From NCBI GenBank assembly GCA_027924645.1, contig BSBN01001752.1:15491001-15555000 (forward strand): a stretch of DNA of 64,000 nucleotides. The letters are read 5' to 3'. The stretch is from Cunninghamia lanceolata. Taxonomy: Eukaryota > Streptophyta > Pinopsida > Cupressales > Cupressaceae. Both the position numbers and the translations under genes were made by a program. Numbering within the stretch: the first letter of the stretch is position 1; each line of letters starts with the position of its first letter. This document shows positions 11,171-24,238 of this stretch, piece after piece. The notes beneath the pieces are model-generated. The model did no database searches. It worked only from the letters and a program-made list of their open reading frames with translations, and was not told where the DNA came from.

Positions 11171-13940
11171 ATTAATTAACCATAATTAACACAAAGGGTT
11201 CATAAATCCACTTAAAAAGGCTCATTAATTTTTAGCACAAAATTTGTGCAAACCAAAACAATACAACATTGCAAACTTTCAAGGTGCTGAAACAATAAGG
11301 TGAAACCTTACAAAAATTTCATCAATTTAATCATGCAATTAAAATCAAACAACACCATAGTCCCTGGAAGGGACTTGGTTGAGCATCACTAGTTTTAAAC
11401 ATGGGTAGAGTCGTGGACCTCTGATTTCCATTGGCAATGGAATTAGTCTACACACTACAGCGCACATTAGTACCTACATGTAGTATATATATCCAGATAG
11501 CTGAAGCAACAAGAAATAGGAAAGCACACACATCATACACTCATAAATATCACATGATGACATTCACTTGACTCTCAAATCAATCATATTTCAAATCACA
11601 CAATCAGAATCATAAGTCACCTAGTACTTCATCAATTCAATCATCTAACCAAATCATTTCACTTGCATCAATCATAATATCATATTTAACATCATGGAAA
11701 TCATAATATAATCAAGCATGTAAGATATAGCATCATCCTACAATAACTCATCTATCTAATCAAGCACAAGATAAAATTGTCAAATGTCCAAATAGAAGGG
11801 ATCAATAGTCCTCAAAATGACCACATGCCAAATATAATCCGAACAAAAAGTCTCATAAACAAACAAGAAGTGCCACATAAGTTAGCCTTGCACTACAACA
11901 CTAAAGGGTCCAATTCAAGCACAATCAGGGGATATTCCAATCAATCCCAGCTAGGGTGTGCACCGCCTACTCACCCACAATTTAACACAACCACATTACA
12001 CAAAAGATCCACAACAACACTATGACGTCTCTAAGATAGGGTCATAATTTCATAAATTGAACCCTTAGCTTACGTGAAGCAAAACAACATGGTCTAATAG
12101 TGCCACTAATCCAGTCGCACAAGGGTGGGCCTCACATTTACCTCTTGTGCACTATGGAATGTGAAGAGTTTAGTATCTAAAAACTCCGTAAAATCATAAA
12201 ACATCAAAATTCAAAAAAAATCTACAATTTTTTTAAATTACAAAACTTCAAAAAGAGAAAAAACCATGCATCTTCATTTTGTTTCATCTTGCATTAGTGA
12301 GTGACACACTCTTGTTTGATTTGTTTCTTAAGGAGTCTAAGTTTGCTTACATGTAGGTTGACCCTTTGAGCCTTTAAGATTCCTTATGATCATCTTCACC
12401 AATCATTCCCCTTTACATTCCCAACAAGTTCAAATTGAAGCCAAGCTCTTAGATTTATATTGATCCTAGTCTTCGTGAATCATAATGTTGAGTCCAAACA
12501 AATTTAGTACTCAAATGTACAATATCGAATGGAATCTTGTAAGTAGACCTTCCCCATTCCTTCTTAGTAAAAGGGAAGTCTAGCTAGATAGTGAAAACCC
12601 TTGGTGGCTCTCAACCCCTTATCTTTCCTAGCCAAAAATGCCAAGGGGTTCATAAATCCATAGAAAAAAATCAAAAAAGAATAAGAGTGCAAAAGAAAAA
12701 AAAGAGAGAGATCACAAAAAAATATTAAAATATCAAAAGAATCAAAATACAAAAAAAATGAGAAAAAGATACTACAAAATATTTCTTTTAAAGAGAAAAA
12801 AAATAGAGGATTGTTGATGTCTGTACTCTTGGGTGGAGATAAATCTAAGCTCGAAGCTATGAGGGTGGTGATGAGGTCAAAACGAGCCTCGTCATATTAT
12901 AACTAAATCACCTTCCCTTGCAACCTAATGAACCTGTCATGCTAGCATTTGATTGATTTTATGATAAATTATTATTTACCTAATTAGAAATGATGTACAT
13001 ACCTATGTTTTATATCTTGATTTAAACAAGAAATTAAGTGCTAATGTTTTTTGGTTGCAAAGATCTATTTTTTTCAAACAAGATTCTACAACACCAGAAG
13101 CATGGACTCTGGAAAGAAAGAAGAAATGTTAGAAAGGAAAGTCATGTTTCATAAACAACTCTAGAAGAGTCTCGACAGTAGAAAAGGATTTCCTATTTTG
13201 AACATTTGTCCCCTAAATTCAGCATACATGTTCCCCCTAATTTGCAATGATGGATAGGGTCCATAAATGTTTTGAAGTGTCTTGCATGGGAAGACTCCTG
13301 TTGGGAGTTAACTTCAGTTTGTTTACAAATTGAACTCTATGTCATTTATGATTTGTATTTGAAAGACTTTAAAGTAGCGATAATGAATGTACCTCACTAG
13401 ACTAGATTATAGGCATAATCGTAGATTCAATATTGAGGATATATAGCATTATATTCTCTTCATTTGGGATATATAGAAAAGATAGACGATTCTTGGCGAT
13501 ACATGAATATAGCTAGCTCTACATTTGTTTTCAATCCAAGAATTCTATGTAATGGTATTTTGAAGTTTTGAGAGTTCTAAACTTTCAAAGAGCTGACCAC
13601 TCATTCAGATAGGATAAATTAAGTCTTTAGATAAGTATTTATTTTCAATGTACTATGAATTTTGTGTTATAATGATGATGTTTATGAAATTCTATATTTT
13701 TATTATGTGTTAGCAAATGAGATAAGTTGATCCAGTCTTTAGCCTGTAGGTTTTGTTGTTATGTTTAATGTTGTGTATTGATCTACTATTCAGTGGATTT
13801 ATGTTGTGCTGGGAAATCATATTTTCAATTCACTCTTGAAAAATTGTTCATTACAGTGGTTTTGAAAGTTAAGTATATTTTCTTTCTTAGAACTAAGTGG
13901 TCTAAAATTCTATTCCATTACCGTAGTTGTCTCTGAATAT
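11171..13940. other. Gene-free AT-rich region
   Basis: I see no coding family, RNA gene or LTR boundary. A - strand reading near 12,564-12,660 (KGLRATKGFHYLARLPFY) might be a trace of a retroelement polyprotein but is too short to assign. Confidence 0.45.
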
Positions 13941-14032
13941 TAAATGTTTTCATAATTAGGTTTTAAATGCTTTCATAGTTAAGTTTTCAACGCTTTCATA
14001 GATTATATTTTAAATGATTTTATAGATTAAGA
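13941..14032. repeat. Tandem repeat, 4 copies of about 23 bp
   Basis: Four imperfect units of the form TTTTAAATGCTTTCATAGTTAAG lie head to tail. The degeneracy suggests an old array. Confidence 0.75.
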
Positions 14033-14387
14033 CTTTACTTTTGCCTAAGAATCTTTTTATTCTAAAAGGCCTAAAAATTATCATTGAGTTGAGGTATTTA
14101 ACTTCCTTTTGTAAATAGCCATTGAACACCACCCTGGTTGAAAAATTGTTTAACAAATTAAGTATGAGGTTTGACGACACCTCATCAGGTGGCATCTATC
14201 GAAGGAAATAAAAAATAAAGGTACAAAGCACACACATGCACTAGTTGAGAAAAACTAGGATTCTAACTATCTTTAGGGCCATCTTATGCTCTGGAGCCTT
14301 TCCTTTAACTCGGGTCTATCTTATTGGCCATCTCTGATCTAAGTCTAAAAGGTACCAATAAAATTTGTTGCTTGTCCAAGTTGAAAG

Positions 14388-14775
14388 TGTTGGAGTAGCC
14401 AAGATCAACTGGAAAGAACTAGAATCACTTCCACAAAAGACAATTGCACATAATAAGCCTAATTGATATATTCAACAGATAATAGAATGTACATAGATGT
14501 CTTGTATAAATAGGCATGAGAGAGGAGGTAGGATGGTCAAACACAACGACTGACTAACCCTCCTAAGATGCGACACTTGTGAGCTCAAGTGACAAGTTCT
14601 CATGAAAGTAACAGGTAAACATGCAATAAGTGTCTCAAAAGGATGAGAACACATGTCTACATGAGGTGAGACAGACTCTAAAAAAGTTAAGTAAACTTAA
14701 GCTAAGTGTGAATAGGTCAATCTTAGTAAAGGTGATATCCTAACTAGATACAATATGAACTTATTTACACTAACA
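14388..14775 (-). repeat. 3' LTR of the 4.0-kb copia-like element
   Basis: It begins TGTTGGAGTAGCC and ends TTTACACTAACA on the + strand, and matches 18,027-18,418 over its whole length with scattered differences. A TATA-like TGTATAAATAGGC lies inside on the + strand near 14,500 and the same sequence recurs in the partner LTR. Confidence 0.9.
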
Positions 14776-14791
14776 CCCCCCATAAGTGAAA
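14776..14791 (-). promoter_or_regulatory. Polypurine tract
   Basis: On the - strand CACTTATGGGGGG directly precedes the 3' LTR start. This is the expected second-strand primer of an LTR element. Confidence 0.75.
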
Positions 14792-14830
14792 CTTAGGGAG
14801 AAGCGATACAAATATGATGGGTCCTAGCTA

Positions 14831-15895
14831 CTAGGCCATGTTAGGTACCCATGTACAAATAAGTTTCTCATAAGTGGAGTAAAGGAGAAAACCCTGTGGA
14901 AAAAAACCCCTCTCCAAAAGATAAATGATACATGATAAAGTTGTACAAGTGAATAAGAAGAGGATAGAAGGAGGACTCATCATGACCCCCCCAAGGACTA
15001 TTTCTAACACTAATGTATAATATATGTTCCCCCCATAGGAGAGAAAATAGAGAAGGTCAATGTGACCCCCCCAGAAAATGTGAAGGAATGAACTCCATGT
15101 GAAGAAATGGATCCTCCCAATACTGATATGAGAAGAGAAACCATGCAGACTCCCCTCAAAATACCTCTTGTAGCATGTGTAGAAGCTCAACACTGGATGC
15201 TAAATATGATCCACGAATGTTGAACCACATTTCTCCCCTTAGGAAGAAAAAGAACCATAGAAGTGTGCAAGTGATCTTCCCATTCCAGATAGGAACATAT
15301 AGGAAGAAGAATGAAAGTCTCTAAATTATGCTCATGATTCAAATACATAGATGATGCCCATGGTGTCTTCAAAGGATGATCAAGTGTCTCCAAGCCAATA
15401 CTGGCATGTGACAAATGTTGATAACATGAATCAGGTGTACCTTAAAATATTCAAGAATAGGGACCACAAGGACCATAGATGTATGGTAATAACTGGACTG
15501 ATGAGAATTTGATACTTCTATAGAGGATGTAAAAACACATGATGACTTAGTCAAATATGTGGACTCATAAATATCTATAAAATCTGTCATTATAGAAGCT
15601 GATGTAGGCAAAGCAAGAACAATCATATTCGAAGAAGACAACTTGGTGATGCAACTTCATCGAAGTTGTCATCAAATAGAAGACAAATATCCTCAATGGT
15701 GTCTCCCAAATTTGTAAAGTGAGACTCTATAAATAGAGAGGAAATGTCTGGTAGATATGTATCACAATGTGGTGGATCTAGAAAGATGATATCAAAATCC
15801 TGGTGCATAGAATCACTAGAAGGCATACATGAGTCAACATAGGATTCGGATGTAGCATTAGGTGATGGTGAAGATGAGATCTCAATGCAAGTCAA
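14831..15895 (-). pseudogene. 3' accessory ORF of copia-like element, decayed
   Basis: Function unknown. Overlapping open frames (15,895-15,623, 15,641-15,369, 15,414-15,187, 15,193-14,831) are pieces of one frame-shifted ORF. Two blocks recur in the + strand ORF at 25,735-26,313: SLFIESHFTNLGDTIEDICLL matches YLFCESHIADLEDTLEGLSLL there, and FLPKGRNVV occurs in both. A conserved protein at the same place in two elements suggests it once served the element. I recognise no domain. Confidence 0.6.
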
Positions 15896-16039
15896 CTGAT
15901 TAGATTGTTCATCCCCAAATGATGGTGTCTCACAAGATGTCGAGTGAGACTAGATGATTTTCTGCAAGTGCTTTAAAATGGTCAATTATAGCAATACAAC
16001 AATCAAAAGTTATTTTAGTTCATTGAGTTGACGATGATG

Positions 16040-16081
16040 ACATTCTTCTATTGTATGTCATTTTATCCCACAATATCCACA
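16040..16081 (-). pseudogene. Gag zinc-knuckle remnant
   Basis: The - strand reads CGYCGIK*HTIEEC, a CX2CX4HX4C knuckle with one stop where a glycine codon is usual. It lies upstream of the 3' ORF, as gag should. The rest of gag is not recognisable. Confidence 0.7.
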
Positions 16082-18013
16082 CTTGATTTTCCATTTATTA
16101 CAAGATTTATTGAGAATACTCGAATGAAGGGATTATGTGTGACATCCACATCAATATACATGATCAAATTTTAAGCAATATTAAAATTAGAGAGACTAGT
16201 TTACCCCCCCCCCCAAAATGATTATGATGTTTAGAAGACCCCAGAAAAATGTGCAAGAAAAAATACAACTTGTGTTAAGATTGGATGCCAAATCAATTGT
16301 TTATAATGCACGATAATTTTTACAACATGGGCTATCCAAATCTTAAATTTTTAAAAAAAATTGAAATCCTTACGAAATTATGAGCAATTTCAAAAAAAAT
16401 TGTAAATTTTTTATATTGTGGGAAAAAGTTATGCCTCGTCAAAAATTATGTTTACAATGAAGTTCGGGGTTAAAAAAACAAGTCAAAATTGTAAAAAAAA
16501 TTAAAATGACTTCGTCGCAGTAAAGTGGACAGAAAGAGATTTCCATTGAGCACAATTTTGTGAAAAACTGATAAATGGTTTACAAGTTATGGCGTTTTGA
16601 AAAACTATGCCTATTGGAGGACAAAAAGAGAGCTAGTGGAGCTCTAGTGGCTCCCTGGCGGTGGCTTGGTGGTTGGCTAGTGGAGCATTGGTGGAGCCCA
16701 AAATTGGGCCTGTGAGGCCAAAAATAGGGCGACTAGTCCTAAAATTTGTCCTAGGCTTGTGTAGAGAGTGCCTGGGGGGCAAATTGAAGACCTAGGACTA
16801 AATCTTGAGGCCATGTGAGGACATGTGTAGGTCAAATCAAAGGCCTGGAGGCTAGATTCAGGCCTGTTTGACTGGGTTGAGGCTAAATGTTGGGCCTATC
16901 TGCATAGTAAAGGTTGGATTCATTGTAGAAAGTGTCGATTGATGGCCTAAAATACTTGGTTGAGGCTGACTTTGGGCATAATGGTCTAAAATGTGGGTTG
17001 AAATGCAGGTGTAAAGGCCAAAAAACACTAGCGAGTAGAGAGTGCAATCCTGACTTGAAAGGAATGGCTGCAAATGTCGCTATGAAAGCTGATTAGGGCA
17101 GTTGAGGTTTCCTAGATTCCATTGTGAGTGAGCCCATGAAGAGGAGAGTGCTTAGAGAAGCCTGCTCGGGCTAAGGAGACAATGTAGGTAGCAAGGTGCG
17201 CAGTATGTAGAGTTTGAATGGCTCTGGCACCAAATACTAGTGCCAACAGGGATTGTTGGTCTGATGTACAGTGCCAAGAGGGGGTTGGGTAGGTCCATCT
17301 TGGCCGAAGTAGAGTGCACAAGCCATGGGAGTGAGGGCCAAGGCTGACTAATGGAATTGACGTTGTGGAAGGTCGTCGGGGCCTAAACCAGAGCCTGATA
17401 GGGCAAATCACGTGAATAGGGATGTCTAGAGCTAGGACTCAAGGAGATGAGTGTGCCACTCAAAGCGCATTACTTTTTAAGATCGGGTTGAGGCACCCCA
17501 AGGTCCAAGCAAGCTGAAAATAAGACCAGAACACCAAAGAGAGGTCTCAGATCCAAGATAGGGATGAGCCAAGCCAAAATGATTTAAGGCACCTTAGGCT
17601 AGGGTTAAATGGCCTAAAAACTTCCACAATACAAATTTAGCCGATCCAAAAAACTGAGCCAAGCAAGTGAGACAGAGGTCGAGCTAACCCTGTATCATCC
17701 TTTAAAAACCTGCAAGTCAAAATAATCAACCCATTAAAAAAATTTATAGGGGGCAATATTGCCCTCTATAAAAAAATTGTAATTTTTTTAAAAAATCCGT
17801 ATAGTATGAATTGGAGGCTATACAGTCATACAAACCCTAGGCGCAAGGTTTTTTTTTTTAAATAATGACTTTACCAAAAAATTTCAAACAAAGGGTTATT
17901 CTTACTATCATGGGCCTTCTGGACTCAATGGAAAGGTTTGTTTGGCTCCACAATGAACTCTTGATGTGGCTTGGTGCGGAAATCACACAAAATAGGAAGG
18001 GTTTTGCTAGCAT
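16082..18013 (-). other. Leader and degenerate gag region of copia-like element
   Basis: No gene can be read. Open frames at 16,858-17,411 are proline- and serine-rich by composition and lack any family signature. A run of 11 C lies at 16,204-16,214. Confidence 0.5.
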
Positions 18014-18026
18014 GGCTCTGATACCA
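18014..18026 (-). promoter_or_regulatory. Primer-binding site (initiator tRNA-Met type)
   Basis: The - strand reads TGGTATCAGAGCC immediately after the 5' LTR end. This is the standard Ty1/copia primer site and fixes the element's orientation. Confidence 0.95.
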
Positions 18027-18418
18027 TGTTGAAGCAACCAAGATCAGCTAGCAAGAACTAGATCACTTCCACAAAAGGCAATTGTACATAATAAGCCTAA
18101 TTGATATATTGAAGAGATAATTAGAATGTACATAGATGCTTTGTATAAATAGGCATGAGAGAGGAGGTAGGATGGTTGAACACGACGACTAAGTAACCCT
18201 TCTAAGATGTGATACTTGTGAGCTCAAGTGACAAGTGCTCATGTAAGTGGCAAGTAAACATGAAAAAAGTATTTCAAAAGATGAGGATGCATGTCTCCAC
18301 CACATGAGGTGAGACAAACTCTAAAAAAGCTAAGTAAACTTAAGCTGAGTGTGAATAGGTCAATCCTAGTAAGGGTGATATCCTAACTAGATATGATATG
18401 ACCTTATTTATACTAACA
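18027..18418 (-). repeat. 5' LTR of the 4.0-kb copia-like element
   Basis: It starts TGTTGAAGCAACC and ends ATACTAACA on the + strand. It is collinear with 14,388-14,775. Differences are mostly single-base, suggesting insertion some time ago. Confidence 0.92.
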
Positions 18419-18645
18419 TAAATCTTATCTAAATGTTTTACCTAGAGCCAGATCAATATCTAGTCTTTTGCAAAGCTAAAATTAGGAACTTTCCATATCC
18501 TCCTCGTACCCAAATGAATTCCCCATAAAAATACTATCTCAAGGTTTAGTAGGTCTCCCTATCCCAAGTCATCTCGCAATCCCCTAAGTTAAAATTCCTA
18601 CTTAAGAGTTATCATAATGTTTGTTCCACTTGCATACATGTCATA

Positions 18646-20952
18646 TGTTACATCCCCAACTTACAATTAGATGTAATCATTAACTTTGCATGATAATCGA
18701 GAGGATTAGTCATAGTTAACTGATTTGATGTTGTGGAAATATCTAAATTGATCATTGTTAATGATGTTAATGATTGATGTTAATTAGTTTTGAACATTAA
18801 TTACTTTATATAATGAGATATGATTATGATGCATTGATCATGATTTTGTGGTCTTGAGTGTGAACGGGAAAAGTTAACGACCTTCGAAGAAGGAAGGAGG
18901 GTATCATCCTGGAGGAATGGTTAGATGTCGAGAAACCAAGGTTGATTAGTCATCTGAGTATCGATTTCCATGTCCTTTCGAATCTCTTGTAAGTTGTCAT
19001 GAGTCATGTCTCCCTTCTTTGTAATTCTATCCTTGTGAGTCATTTTGTTGATGGTGCTTTACTGACTAGATGATGTTCTTGGAACAACGTCTCAAGTCGT
19101 ATGATAGTCGAGTTATGAGTCGATGAGATCTCCCATTACCCTATTCTTAAATAGGGATATTATTTCTTTATTTTCTAGTCATCGACTAAAATTTACCGTT
19201 GATGATGGGGGAGTATTACTCGACCCCGATTGCCCTAAGATTTTAGTGTGATATCTTTTTCTTTCATCTCTATGATGATTTTGAATATTATAATAGTTCT
19301 TCGACCCATGTTATTAGTCAAGGGTGTTTATATAAATATTTTTGGGGACCTCTTTAGAGGTCAATGTTAATAACTCTTGACTATGCGAATAACTATCTTA
19401 TCTTATCTTATTCTTACCTCATTGATATCCTTAAACCCACAAGGAGTGGGAAAGGAGAGAGGATAGGTTGAGTGGGCAGTGTGGATCAAAAGCTCCCACT
19501 AGGTGGCAAACCCAGATCGCATGCACAGAGTATGCTTTGGTTAGTTACCGAATGTCATCTTAGAGGTCTTATCAAAGGACTCGGTTGGAGTTTGGGAGTG
19601 TTAGTTGCTAATTTCTAGTGATATACTTCAAGAGAGAAGTGGGGTGTGCAGGTGGTGAACACGGAGGAGCTACATTCTCTGGTTGCAGAGAATTACTATC
19701 GGTGAGAACGACGAGAGTAGCCGAAAGAGTTCAAGCTCTGCAAGTTACATCTTTAACTCTATGAAATATATTTAGGTATCTTTTATCTAGAGCCCTTGGC
19801 TCATATGATATATTGACTGCAATACAGTTAACATCCTTTCGTTTGAAATTAACTTCAACATTGCCAACTATAAAGACTAAGAAATATATTGCTTTTAATG
19901 CACAGAGTTGAGACTGTATATTTAATTATGCATATCGATGAATGTTAAGAGTAGTTGAAGGCTCTTGGAGCCTCAAATGAAATATAATTCATGATACTTT
20001 GAAACTATTATTTTCTTGTGGCGCTCGGCTAGCTTGAAGTCATAAACCCTATGTGGGATTGCATGCATGAGTACCCACAAGTTTTAGTTGTTCCTATGCG
20101 CCATGCATTATGTGCCATACATCTTTAATGATGTTTTATATATTTATGATTACCAATTGTTAACTCTTGCAAATCTAAATATGCTTATGAGCTCAATAGG
20201 GCAACATTCTATAATGAATGAATAACAGTGGTATCGACATGTTGAAATGTCCACACCATTATTTCTGATGGTCGCAACCATGATTACTTTAAACACAATA
20301 AACCCAAGATAAAATGGGTCGTGATGCTGCAATCGACACCTTATTTTTCCAAATTGATAGAAAAGATAATAAGAATTGAATGGCTATCAATAAAAACATG
20401 GGTTATACAAACATGATAAATCTTCGAGGAGAGTTATATATTGTTCTTACACTATCATAATAATGCTATCATGACAGCCGAGACTTCAATCTTGCCTTCT
20501 TTATGAAGTAAAATCTTGATATACCTTTTGATATTAGAATCTACCCTAGTTTTATTATAAGCTAATGGTTTTATATGAGATGAATGTCGACTATATAAAT
20601 GGTAGTTATGTTTTTATATTGACTTTATGAAAGATTCTAGAAACAAACTTAGAGGGGTTCGACTCTATGAGTCTTTACAAACTTTTAAAACATACTATGA
20701 TTTGTGCCTTCTTTTTTATTATAGACTGGATTCTATTAACCATGACAATAGGAAAATAAAGTAAACATTGACTGAGTAGGGTGAGTATTGAAAACAATAT
20801 TGTATTCATTATTCTAGAAAACGGGAAAATGTGACGTGGAGTCACTAGAAACTAAGTGATTATGAAACTAAGAACCTAAGTATGGTTTTTGAAATAACAA
20901 TCCAGTGTCTAAGGATTGGACTTAAATGCATTAAATACTAATTATACTAGAC
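18646..20952 (+). repeat. Old repeat beginning TGTTACATCCCC (copy 1)
   Basis: It begins TGTTACATCCCCAA, as does copy 2 at 26,323. Both share AT-rich GATTAATGATT-like text followed by GTGAG- or GAGTGT-AAC-GAAAAG and GAAGGAAGGAG blocks. The match is old and gappy. It may be an LTR of an ancient element; the 3' end cannot be fixed. No gene is seen inside. Confidence 0.4.
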
Positions 20953-20957
20953 CAAAA

Positions 20958-22025
20958 TGTTGGAATTAGTCTGGACAACTGAGAGGGCGGGTGAATCAGT
21001 TGTCCCTAAACTTTAACCTTTTCTCTTAACTTTTAATCTTCTTTCTTGATTTACAATCAGATTAATGATGTAAACATTTAAGCATAAATCAACACATGAG
21101 TAGAAACAACATGAACACACAACACCAGAATTTTGACATGGAAAACCCGGTTAAGGGAAAAACCACAGTGAGGGTTAACCCACAAAAATGCATACCCTAT
21201 TAAAAGTACTTAAGAAAATAGAAGGCACATGCCTTCAGGCGCACTACCCAAAGCTCACTACTAAAGAAGAGGCTCACTGTCTATAAGAAATTATGATTCA
21301 CACAGAGATAATGTACTGAGAAATAGCATCTACATTCATGCCTGATTCAATCCCTTTGAAGGATCACAAAAACTTATGCTCCTATCTTCAAATTCTTCTT
21401 CACTGACTCGTCATTCTATACTCCCTTCGCTCTTCTTCTTCTCTACTCTGCTTTTGATCCTTTCTTCAGATTTTATTCATTTCATACAACGATGATTTTC
21501 CACAAATCTTCAACAAGTATTTATACACTTCATCAACCTTGGAATGATCAACAAGGTCAGCTAAACTTAACGCAGATCTTTACACTGTCAGCCAAGCATA
21601 GCTGGGACTTGAAACTTCCTCTATTAACATACCATGCTTCATAAAATGCTCTTTAGATCATCTACAACATGCCAAGAACATCCAATGGCCAAGACTGGGA
21701 AGAACATCAACCTCAAAGAAGAAATATTCAATCAACAAGCTCAAACTTCAATGCGGACCTCCAACACAATAGCTGCATGATCCAGAGACCTTCATAAGCA
21801 CATTGAATTCACCAATAACATCCACTCTAAACCAAATTACCAAAATCATTTATATCTTCCTCCAGAACCTCAAGAACACTATTTGTCATGATTGTCAAAC
21901 TAGAAAGATAGCTTGCAGACCTCCAAACCATGAACCACTAGAGTTGATGATACACACTAACTTCCAATGGCAACAAGGATATGTTGACATCAATGACAAC
22001 ACCACTTAGCCACATATTTGCAACA
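20958..22025 (-). mobile_element. Solo LTR B (copia-type family)
   Basis: The + strand starts TGTTGGAATTAG and ends TTTGCAACA. A perfect duplication CAAAA flanks it at 20,953-20,957 and 22,026-22,030. Read on the - strand it shares family landmarks with solo LTR A and with 34,527-42,167: a TTGTCATTGATGTCAAC block near the start, CTTAACCGGGTTTTCCATGT, and GATTCACCCGCCCTCTCAGTTG near the end. No internal domain is attached. Confidence 0.9.
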
Positions 22026-22030
22026 CAAAA

Positions 22031-23090
22031 ATGGTTGATTTTGATATGACTTGCATAGTGAAATAAGGTGGCGAGGAGTCACAAGTTCCACGTTATGAAA
22101 ACAATCTTTTTAGTCATAACCAAACCATGATGGGAGTCGAATGTCCTAATATGGGCAATGAATCAAATTGATCTCATTTATTCTAGACCTAGTCAGAAAG
22201 GTTGATTTGAACTTATTATAGGATATGATAACTTATAAGTCGAGTTAGGGTGGTGGAAATATGATAACGTTCAATGTGTAATGTTTATGTATTTAAAATC
22301 TTTGGCCAAAGTAATGCAACCGTCTCTGCATGCATTGTTGGTCCACAGTGCTCCAAATGGCCTAATGTCTCTAGTAGTGTCATACATAGTTAGAGTGGAT
22401 CTATAGTTGTGTCACCATGAGACATTAGGAAGGACACAACACCAGATACTTAGATGTCTAACTTAAGGGTTCCTAATATCTAACCTTTCCATGAAGGGTA
22501 GGGCCACTTCCAGTTTGAAAGTTGAGCAGGGAACTGCAGGTCCGTGGTTGGTGGAAAAGCACCAGGATGATGCTCTCCTTCCCAAGCATGAGACAAGTTG
22601 AGGCTTATGGAGACAGATGTCATTGGTTCCAGATACAGTGTTTGCATTTATGACCAAATGGTCTATTGTAATATATGAATTGATTTATGATGCTTTGGGC
22701 ATAACTTGTACATGATTAGTGATGGCTACTCACTAAAGCTTTATAAATGATTATTATATTGTAAGCCTTGTTATATTCTAATTAGAATGACATGCTTAAT
22801 TGATGAAAAGATAATGATTCTTTATGGTTAAGAATTGATTTGCATAATCATGTTGTTAACTAATCTCTTGATTAAGATGCATGTTTAAGTTAAATCTTGA
22901 GCATTATGGATAGTGATGTTACATCATACATACAAAACAATAAAACATGTCATAACATCATGACATTCATAACATTGAGAACATAGTACTTCGCATTTCA
23001 TATTTGTGAATCAGAGCCAAACACATTTCATCTTATTCATATCAGAAAAAAATAAAAATAAATTCCATCATCCATGTGTGATCATCATGT
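22031..23090. other. Gene-free spacer, probably continuation of old repeat
   Basis: No coding sense is visible. A TGTTACATCATAC stretch near 22,919 recalls the old-repeat start. A primer-site-like TGAATCAGAGCCAA near 23,006 is noted but too weak to call. Confidence 0.4.
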
Positions 23091-23500
23091 TGATGGGAAT
23101 AGGGTTATAACCTATCTGTTTTACCCCTTGTAGTGTGAATTAGGAACATTATCTAACTAGTGATTAGTTATCCCTATTCACACATGTTCGCATGTTAAGT
23201 TTACTTAGGATAAGTCTAAATAATTCTAGGTTGTCATGCAATCTTATCCTACACATGTGATTTTATCAACTAATTTGCATCTTGTCCTCTAGTTGCATCA
23301 TGTCATAGGATTTTAAGACACTTGTCATATGACTACTCCATCCTACATCTCATCCTTGTCTTTATAAGCAAGGCATTCATGTACATTATAATAATTGTTT
23401 TTCATTCATTGATAGGATAGAATTATTCTCTCATATGATCTCTTATGCTTTCATGAAGTCCTAGATCTTGGGTGGATACCTCCATAGTCAATGTCACTTT
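23091..23500 (+). repeat. Degenerate LTR related to the 4.0-kb copia-like element
   Basis: Text such as CCCTATTCACAC, TTAAGTTTACTTA and the downstream ACACTTGTCATATGACTACTCC and TTTATAAGCAAGGCATTCATGTACATT blocks follow the same order as in the - strand reading of 14,388-14,775. The probable start is TGTTGATGGG at about 23,086. It would be the 5' LTR of the copia remnant that follows. Confidence 0.45.
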
Positions 23501-24238
23501 CAAGCAAATGTACAAAGAATAGATTGGTAGAAAATAGAATATTATGTTTGTTAACGTCAACATTCCTGCTACTGATGTCATCCAAGCGGACCCCCTGTTG
23601 ACATCAACTTTCTAGCTAGTGATGTCATCAAACCAGTGAATCTAGAGAATATTTTAGAGAATATTCAAAGATTCCATCACCAGATTCTACTGGCATCAGC
23701 ATTCATCAACATCCTTGGCCCAATTTCCCCCCTCCAATGGAATTTTGGTTTTGACAGTCCATCTTCATAGGCTCATTTTTGCTCCTTTTTAAAAAAAAAA
23801 ATTAATTTGGGATAGAATTTTGCAAGCTTCACAATGGTGCAATTAGATTTTGGCTTTGGTATCTATTTTTTCAAGAAATTGCAGTTTTTCATCACTATTT
23901 ATGAGCAGTTCCCATTTTTAGAATTTCAAAGGCTTCATTCGAGCTCATACGGTAACATTTTTTGGTGAATTTTTTTTTGAAAGTGCATAATTTTTTTAGT
24001 ACTTTCTAGATCTACAATCAGTTTGATCTAATTTTTGTCAGAAACTATACTTTCATTTTTAGCCTAATCTTGGCTTTTGCATTGTACCAAAATCAAAGAC
24101 CACTTTGTTGTTTTGGCTTGTGGCAATTGTAATTAGACTGAATATAAAGTCCCACAATCATTTTTTTTGGGGGGTGATCTCATTGATTGAGTAAAAGGGG
24201 GGTTGTACTTGTGTTGTTCTTTTTTGTACTCTTGTTTC

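Larger units (their letters stand above)
14388..18418 (-). mobile_element. Non-autonomous copia-like LTR element, 4.0 kb
   Basis: Two LTRs of about 390 bp flank a 3.25-kb internal region. Reading the - strand, the order is LTR, primer-binding site, leader, zinc-knuckle remnant, a 3' ORF and a G-rich polypurine tract, then LTR. I find no RT, RNase H or integrase, so it would depend on another element. The flanking 5-mers, GAAAG at 14,383 and TAAAT at 18,419, match at only three of five positions, so the target duplication is decayed or the ends recombined. Confidence 0.85.

Noticed and set aside
13941..14032. Possible CRISPR-like or tandem array
   Set aside because: Units are adjacent without unique spacers and the organism is a plant; annotated as a tandem repeat.
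16858..17411. - strand open frames of 71 and 99 codons
   Set aside because: Composition-driven (Pro, Ser, Thr) in the leader of a non-autonomous element, with no motif.
23003..23020. Primer-site-like TGAATCAGAGCCAA
   Set aside because: It lacks the TGGTATC part and is not next to a convincing LTR end.
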